NCBI GenBank assembly: GCA_026984385.1
Contig: JALSSH010000172.1
Span: forward strand, 1-15,649
Reading direction: 5' to 3'
DNA from: Ardenticatenia bacterium
Lineage (GTDB): Bacteria; Chloroflexota; Anaerolineae; Aggregatilineales; Aggregatilineaceae
Length of the DNA: 15,649 nucleotides
The notes beneath the pieces are model-generated. The model worked only from the letters and a program-made list of their open reading frames with translations. It was not told the origin of the DNA and made no database searches. Of the stretch, positions 13,833-15,649 are shown piece after piece. Both the position numbers and the translations under genes were made by a program. Every line of letters starts with the position of its first letter. Positions within the stretch are counted from its first letter, which is position 1.

Positions 13833-15236
13833 ATGAGCCGTTTAAGGAAAGTCAACTGGGCGCCGTACTTATTGATTTTGCCCTCGTTTCTCTACTTGCT
13901 GGCGTTTTTCGGCTGGCCGATGATCCGCTCTTTGCAACTGGCCGTGCAACGAGATAGCCAAATCCTGCCGATCTACGCCGAGCCGAACCAAGAAAGTGTT
14001 GTGGTTGGCAAGCTGGAACGCGGCACGTTTGTGACCGTGCTAGACGTGATCCGCGAAGAGAAAAGCGGCGCAGCCGGTGGCTTGCTCAGCCGCCCGCAAT
14101 TCTGGCTGAAGGTCAGCGGGCTGACGCCGGACGGTGACGAGGTAGTCGGTTGGGCCGAGCGCGGCAACGTCTTTGTGCAAGACGCCAGCCGTTCGGACAC
14201 GGGCGAAGTGGTGGAAAAAGAGGTGCCGGTTTACGCCGAGCCGAACGGCCAAAGCGAGGTGCTGGGCACGTTGCCACGCGGCGCCGACGTGAAGATCGTC
14301 AGTTGGTCAGAACAAGGCGCGCGGGTGGAAGCCGAAGGCTTGCTCAGCAAACCCGCGCAGTGGATCGAGGTGCGCGCGACGGACGCGGACGGCAACGCAA
14401 TCAGCGGTTGGGTGCAACGCGGCCCGGTGTTCGTGGAAGACGCGACCATCTCGGCGCGGGGGCGCGTTGCCAGCGGTGAGGGTGCGCGCGAGTGGACACT
14501 GGACTACATCAAACGCATGGTGCGCGACCGCAACTTCAAAAAAGCGCTCACCACCACGCTTATCCTGATCGTGCTGATTTTGCCGCTTCAGTTCACCTTA
14601 GCAATTGTCATGGCGTTGGTGTTGCAAGCACGCCCGCGTTTTACCACGCTGTTTCTCTATATCTACTCGATCCCGCTTGGTATCTCGGACTTGGCCGCCG
14701 GCCTGGTTTGGTATTCCATCTTCACCCAAAAAGGCTTCCTGAACTCGTTTTTGCAAGAGCTAGGGTTGATCGACAAGCCCTTTATCTTCATCTCCAACGA
14801 GCACAAGCACTGGATTATCGTTGCGATTGTGTTGGCGGAAGTGTGGCGCGCCACCTCGATTGTGATGGTGATCGTGGTCTCCGGTCTGCAAGCGATCCCG
14901 CTGGAGCTGCTGGAGTCTGCCGAGCTTTTCGGCGCGAATTTGCGCCAACGGCTTTGGCACGTCATCTTGCCGTTGCTCAAGCCGAGCTTGCAAGTGGCGC
15001 TGATCTTGCGCACGATCCTTGCTTTTCAGGTCTTCGCGGTGGTCGTGGCGATCTCCGGCGGCGAGGTGGTAACCGTGCTCGCCAACGAGACGTATCGCTG
15101 GTACGACATCGGCGGCTATAACAACCCGCACGTGGCGGCGGCTTACGCGGGCTTCATCATGCTGATCTCGTTGAGCGTGGCCGTGATCTACTTGCGCACC
15201 GTGCGCAGCCAGGAAGAGAAGGTAGCCAAACCATGA
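13833..15236 (+). CDS. ABC sugar permease, MalF/UgpA type, with two SH3b-like repeats in the first external loop
   Basis: A 467-residue inner-membrane permease subunit. TM1 spans about residues 11-30. Further hydrophobic segments lie near 240-262, 273-297, 328-350, 385-407 and 433-455, giving six helices. The EAA loop that contacts the ATPase is ESAELFGANL...ILP (361-380), between TM4 and TM5. Typical UgpA-type permeases are about 290 residues; the excess lies between TM1 and TM2, where residues 44-119 and 130-205 are tandem copies of an SH3b-like module (YAEPN...G.L.RG.....GLLS.P..W..V....DG....GW..RG.VFV.DA). The loop before TM2 (TLDYIKRMVRDRNFKKALTT) looks like an ordinary permease again. 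GGAGG lies six bases before ATG 13833. The stop overlaps the next permease start (ATGA). The missing ATPase may be encoded downstream or elsewhere. Confidence 0.92.
   Translation: MSRLRKVNWAPYLLILPSFLYLLAFFGWPMIRSLQLAVQRDSQILPIYAEPNQESVVVGKLERGTFVTVLDVIREEKSGAAGGLLSRPQFWLKVSGLTPDGDEVVGWAERGNVFVQDASRSDTGEVVEKEVPVYAEPNGQSEVLGTLPRGADVKIVSWSEQGARVEAEGLLSKPAQWIEVRATDADGNAISGWVQRGPVFVEDATISARGRVASGEGAREWTLDYIKRMVRDRNFKKALTTTLILIVLILPLQFTLAIVMALVLQARPRFTTLFLYIYSIPLGISDLAAGLVWYSIFTQKGFLNSFLQELGLIDKPFIFISNEHKHWIIVAIVLAEVWRATSIVMVIVVSGLQAIPLELLESAELFGANLRQRLWHVILPLLKPSLQVALILRTILAFQVFAVVVAISGGEVVTVLANETYRWYDIGGYNNPHVAAAYAGFIMLISLSVAVIYLRTVRSQEEKVAKP
13962..14447 (+). repeat. Tandem 76-residue SH3b-like repeats inside the permease gene
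   Basis: Copy 1 is 13962-14189 (residues 44-119), copy 2 is 14220-14447 (residues 130-205). By eye they align without gaps over 76 residues with 32 identities, including YAEPN, GLLS, W, DG, GW, RG and VFV. The DNA copies have diverged, so the duplication is old and kept at protein level. The pattern resembles bacterial SH3 domains, which bind cell-wall peptides or other proteins. Confidence 0.8.
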
Positions 15237-15649
15237 CCGCAGGAACACAAACCCAAACTTATGTGCTTGACAAGGCTTCTAAACGGGCGTGGCGACGCCG
15301 CCAATTGCGGCGGGCGGGCGTGCATGTGTTGGCGGTGCTGATCGCGCTGTGGATTTTGATCCCGATCTGGCTGATCGCAACGATGGCCTTCAGCACGCCG
15401 CAAGACGTGCGCGCCTATCCTAAGCAGATCGCGCCGACGCCGCTTTCTACGGACACGATGGAGTTTTTCCTCAACGCGGAGGGCATCTTGCCCGCCACGC
15501 GCAACAGTATCATGGTGGCGCTAATCACGTTGGTGCTCTCGACGGCTATTTCCGCGCCGACCGGCTACGCGATCTCGCGCTATCTTTTCCCGGGGCGCGA
15601 CGCTTTTCGCCTGGGCATCCTGGCGGTGCGCGCCTTCCCTATTGTGATC
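15233..15649 (+). CDS. ABC sugar permease, MalG/UgpE type (3' end outside window)
   Basis: An open frame from ATG 15233 runs to the window edge (139 residues, no stop). It overlaps the preceding permease stop as ATGA, so translation is coupled. The N-terminus is hydrophilic and basic (SKRAWRRRQLRRAG), TM1 covers about 30-50 (VHVLAVLIALWILIPIWLIA), a short external loop has the usual NAEGILPATRNSIMVAL, and TM2 continues into GYAISRYLFPGRDAF, a segment characteristic of MalG-type permeases just before their third helix. It pairs with the MalF-type subunit to form the channel for the sugar delivered by the binding protein. The EAA loop is beyond the window. Confidence 0.92.
   Translation, partial: MTAGTQTQTYVLDKASKRAWRRRQLRRAGVHVLAVLIALWILIPIWLIATMAFSTPQDVRAYPKQIAPTPLSTDTMEFFLNAEGILPATRNSIMVALITLVLSTAISAPTGYAISRYLFPGRDAFRLGILAVRAFPIVI

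Noticed and set aside
1..15649. CRISPR arrays, tRNA or rRNA genes, transposases and toxin-antitoxin pairs
   Set aside because: No regularly spaced direct repeats, cloverleaf sequences, transposase motifs or small paired genes were seen on either strand by reading.

Overview
The window looks like chromosomal DNA of a GC-rich free-living bacterium, most likely a member of the Chloroflexota (Anaerolineae-like). This is inferred from gene style: an N-terminal zinc ribbon fused to an FHA domain, FxLYD-type lipoproteins, a solute-binding protein without a lipobox, and a LacI/binding-protein/permease sugar locus. No rRNA, tRNA, CRISPR array or transposase is visible. Most of the window reads as about 60-70 % G+C; the restriction-modification genes look poorer in G+C.

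Layout. 1-1529 (+): end of a ROK-like sugar kinase and a PIG-L family deacetylase. 1530-1855: intergenic, with an inverted repeat and an extended -10 promoter. 1856-2851 (+): thioredoxin reductase, closed by a strong terminator at 2883-2916. 3039-5341: homoserine kinase (thrB, -) and threonine synthase (thrC, +), divergent around a 68-base gap; together they convert homoserine to threonine. 5350-5394: a short possible relic of an FGGY sugar-kinase start. 5502-7219 (-): a type II restriction-modification module, methyltransferase upstream of a PD-(D/E)XK endonuclease. 7251-8986 (-): a coupled pair, a zinc-ribbon/FHA protein followed by a lipoprotein with two FxLYD-like repeats. 9280-10989 (-): a secreted alpha/beta hydrolase and a HAD sugar-phosphate phosphatase. 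11131-15649 (+): a LacI-family regulator with two phased operators, a secreted ABC sugar-binding protein, a MalF-type permease and the start of a MalG-type permease.

The sugar locus is the most interesting part. The MalF-type permease carries two tandem copies of a 76-residue SH3b-like module in its first external loop, between TM1 and TM2. I align them by eye without gaps at 32/76 identities. This is not the position of the well-known large loop of E. coli MalF (P2, between TM3 and TM4). The partner binding protein has no lipobox; its only two cysteines lie close together at the C-terminus. One possible reading is that the permease's own external domains hold the freely diffusing binding protein, or the cell wall, near the channel.

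Expression logic visible in the sequence: the regulator is probably autoregulated through two palindromes 32 bp apart, the first lying between the -35 and -10 boxes. Binding protein and permease genes are separated by an attenuator-like hairpin and a second promoter. Extended -10 motifs (TGn followed by TAnnnT or close) recur in front of five transcription units.
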